Assembly (NCBI GenBank): GCA_016709025.1
Contig: JADJEQ010000030.1
Span: forward strand, 1-37,427
DNA length: 37,427 nt
Direction of reading: 5' to 3'
DNA from: Bacteroidales bacterium
Lineage (GTDB): Bacteria; Bacteroidota; Bacteroidia; Bacteroidales; Lentimicrobiaceae
The stretch's first letter is position 1, and every line of letters starts with the position of its first letter. Shown in pieces: positions 36,212 to 37,427 of this stretch. The position numbers were made by a program, and so were the translations under genes. The notes beneath the pieces were generated by a model. The model was given only the letters and a program-made list of their open reading frames with translations, did no database searches and was not told the DNA's origin.

Positions 36212-36912
36212 TTATTCAGCCATTTTTAAAGCTTTCGGATACAGAATATTGTTTTCGAGATGCACATGGATATGAAGGTCGTCTTCAAACTGTTCCAGGA
36301 GTTTTAAAGAAACCCTGTAAGTGTTGCATGCATCATCGGGAATCAGGTAGTTTTGGGTCAAAACATTTATTGTATCCATGGCACCGCCTGCAAACTCATG
36401 TTCGCCCTGCATACGGGTAATTTCAGAAATAATGGTTGACTTAACCAGTTGAGAAGCATGTTTTTCAGCTTCTTTTATTGCTGGAAACAAAACCTCTTCC
36501 TCATTTTTCAAATGTTGGACCAATTCCTGATTGATTTTGAAGAATAAGGATGCAACTTCAATAAGTTCAGGGTGATGAGCGCCATGAACATCCGCTATTT
36601 TTTGGGTATAAAAAACCAGTTCCGGCAGGTTTTTCAATACAAATTTATGATGGGTGTTTACGATGTAATCGCTCAGAAAGCCCAACTCCCATTCTTTAAA
36701 GTTCATGGCGCCGGTGACAGGTGTCTGCGACAGCGCGTCTAATTGCTGAATTAATCCAGATCATCCGCTCCTTTTTCCCGGCATGCATCGGTAAGGCTTT
36801 TATTGCCTCCGCAGCAAAAGTCGATGCCGGCTTCTTTAAATATTGATGCTGTTCTAAAATCGTTGGCTACGATTTCGCCAATTGTTGGTTCTATATTTGT
36901 TTGACTTGTCAT
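36212..36912 (-). CDS. ric: RIC/ScdA-type di-iron repair protein, one frameshift
   Basis: From the ATG at 36912 (MTSQTNIEPTIGEIVAND), the DUF542 domain has the hallmark AGIDFCCGGNKSLTDAC. After a short indel near 36748 the hemerythrin domain follows: NTHHKFVLKN, HGAHHPELIEV, HLKNEEEVLFPAI, MQGEHEFAGGAMD and HVHLENNILYPKA. About 233 residues merged is the normal size of ScdA/YtfE/RIC, which repairs iron-sulfur clusters after NO or oxidative damage. It diverges from an Rrf2 regulator across an inverted-repeat operator. Confidence 0.85.
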
Positions 36913-36933
36913 GTTTTTTGGTTTTATTCCCGA

Positions 36934-37006
36934 CAAAGATAACCATAAAAACAAATAAAAGACAAAAGGTCTTTTATTATTTAATAAATATTTAATTGTA
37001 CCTTTG
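36934..37006. promoter_or_regulatory. Divergent ric / Rrf2 promoters with a 25-bp inverted repeat
   Basis: The minus strand has -7 TATCTTTG at 36941-36934, 22 bases before the ric ATG. The plus strand has TACCTTTG at 36999-37006, 33 bases before the Rrf2 ATG. Between them, AATAAAAGAC (36954-36963) and GTCTTTTATT (36969-36978) form perfect 10-bp arms around AAAAG, over the -33 zones of both promoters. This is the natural site for the Rrf2 protein encoded beside it. Confidence 0.6.
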
Positions 37007-37038
37007 CGGGGCAAATTTTTTATTAATAGCGATGCAAT

Positions 37039-37427
37039 ATGTTCAACAAGGAAACAGAATATGCAATCAGAGGATTGGTTTACATTCAGTTACAGAATTC
37101 TGAAGGAAAACGGCCTGGTATAGCTGAAATTGCGGTACAGATTGATGCCCCGCATTTTTATACGGCCAAAATATTACAGCGCCTGGTACGGCAAGGTTTT
37201 ATCGAATCCCAGAAAGGAAAAGGAGGCGGCTTTTATTTTGACGCTGAAAAGCCTGATTTACCGATAAAACAATTGTTATTGCTACCCAGGGTGAAAATTT
37301 ATTTTCCGGTGCGGTTTGGACTAAAACAATGCGACGATCATAACCCCTGCCCTCTTCACGATAAATATGCACTGATCAGGGATGCTTTGAACAAACTGGT
37401 TATGGAAGAAAATGTACAAAGTCTGGC
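37039..37427 (+). CDS. Second Rrf2-family regulator, incomplete at the window edge, frameshifted
   Basis: MFNKETEYAIRGLVYIQLQ, then HFYTAKILQRLVRQGFIE and GKGGGFYFD give the Rrf2 winged helix. The C-terminal segment should carry three Cys; LKQCDDHNPCPLHD supplies two, and a frame change near 37315 hides the first (CGFG). Two single-base changes (near 37275 and 37313) restore the usual IVIATQGENLFSG segment. The last codons are cut by the window end. It diverges from the NO-damage repair gene ric, so it most likely senses NO or iron-sulfur damage. Confidence 0.75.
   Translation, partial: MFNKETEYAIRGLVYIQLQNSEGKRPGIAEIAVQIDAPHFYTAKILQRLVRQGFIESQKGKGGGFYFDAEKPDLPIKQLLLLPRVKIYFPVRFGLKQCDDHNPCPLHDKYALIRDALNKLVMEENVQSL

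Noticed and set aside
1..37427. tRNA, rRNA or known riboswitch folds
   Set aside because: None was recognised on reading either strand. A covariance-model search could still find small RNAs in the gaps.

Overview
The window looks like a Bacteroidota (Bacteroidetes) chromosome fragment, probably Bacteroidales/Marinilabiliales-like. The support is a secreted protein with a type IX secretion C-terminal tail, a FISUMP-domain lipoprotein-like protein, Bacteroidota-type small HTH and Crp regulators, a CusABC set of Bacteroidota type, and many promoters with the TAnnTTTG -7 element and no useful Shine-Dalgarno. No tRNA, rRNA or CRISPR was seen. Roughly half of the recognisable genes are broken by one to four single-base indels, while their protein sequence stays well conserved across the frame change. 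I read most of these as sequence or assembly errors, not gene death, and give merged coordinates.

Layout. 1-7.2 kb: a DUF2293 protein (-), a mostly empty 0.9 kb, an OmpR-type response regulator and its histidine kinase (+), a membrane protein plus winged-helix regulator pair (+), a DUF4153-like membrane protein (+) and a small secreted protein (+). An identical palindrome sits at the same distance behind the -7 box of two of these promoters. 7.3-9.0 kb: a cation diffusion facilitator (-), a decayed MntA/HepT toxin-antitoxin pair (-) and a relic of a tolC 3' end. 9.0-10.9 kb: a porin, an FMN-binding (flavinylated) exported protein and a truncated membrane protein (+), wedged between that relic and the intact tolC. 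10.9-17.4 kb: a metal efflux operon on the minus strand (His-rich secreted protein, CusB, CusA, CusC/TolC).

17.8-29.9 kb is an accessory stretch: a type IX-secreted protein, an outer-membrane barrel protein, a two-domain FISUMP protein, a flavin split-barrel protein with a small HTH, a Crp/Fnr regulator, and a large type IIG (Eco57I-like) restriction-modification gene, separated by several families of heptanucleotide tandem repeats. The restriction-modification gene carries the most striking object in the window. An entire Y1/HUH (RAYT-type) transposase domain, plus an array of eight REP-like palindromes, is embedded in its reading frame just before the catalytic NPPY motif. The array has codon-multiple spacing, and two palindrome variants encode the same peptide.

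29.9-37.4 kb is a nitric oxide/nitrite respiration block. It holds an Rrf2 (NsrR-like) regulator followed by a two-subunit heme-copper oxidase-superfamily enzyme (+). That enzyme has lost all CuA ligands in subunit II, and one CuB-ligand His in subunit I is replaced by Asp, so it is probably a nitric oxide reductase. On the minus strand lie a SCO copper chaperone, a NirV-like SUMF1 protein, a NirK-cytochrome c fusion lipoprotein, a hemerythrin-like protein and the di-iron repair protein RIC/ScdA. A second Rrf2 regulator diverges from RIC across a 25-bp inverted repeat. Together these would reduce nitrite to NO, remove NO, mature the copper sites, repair NO damage and sense NO.
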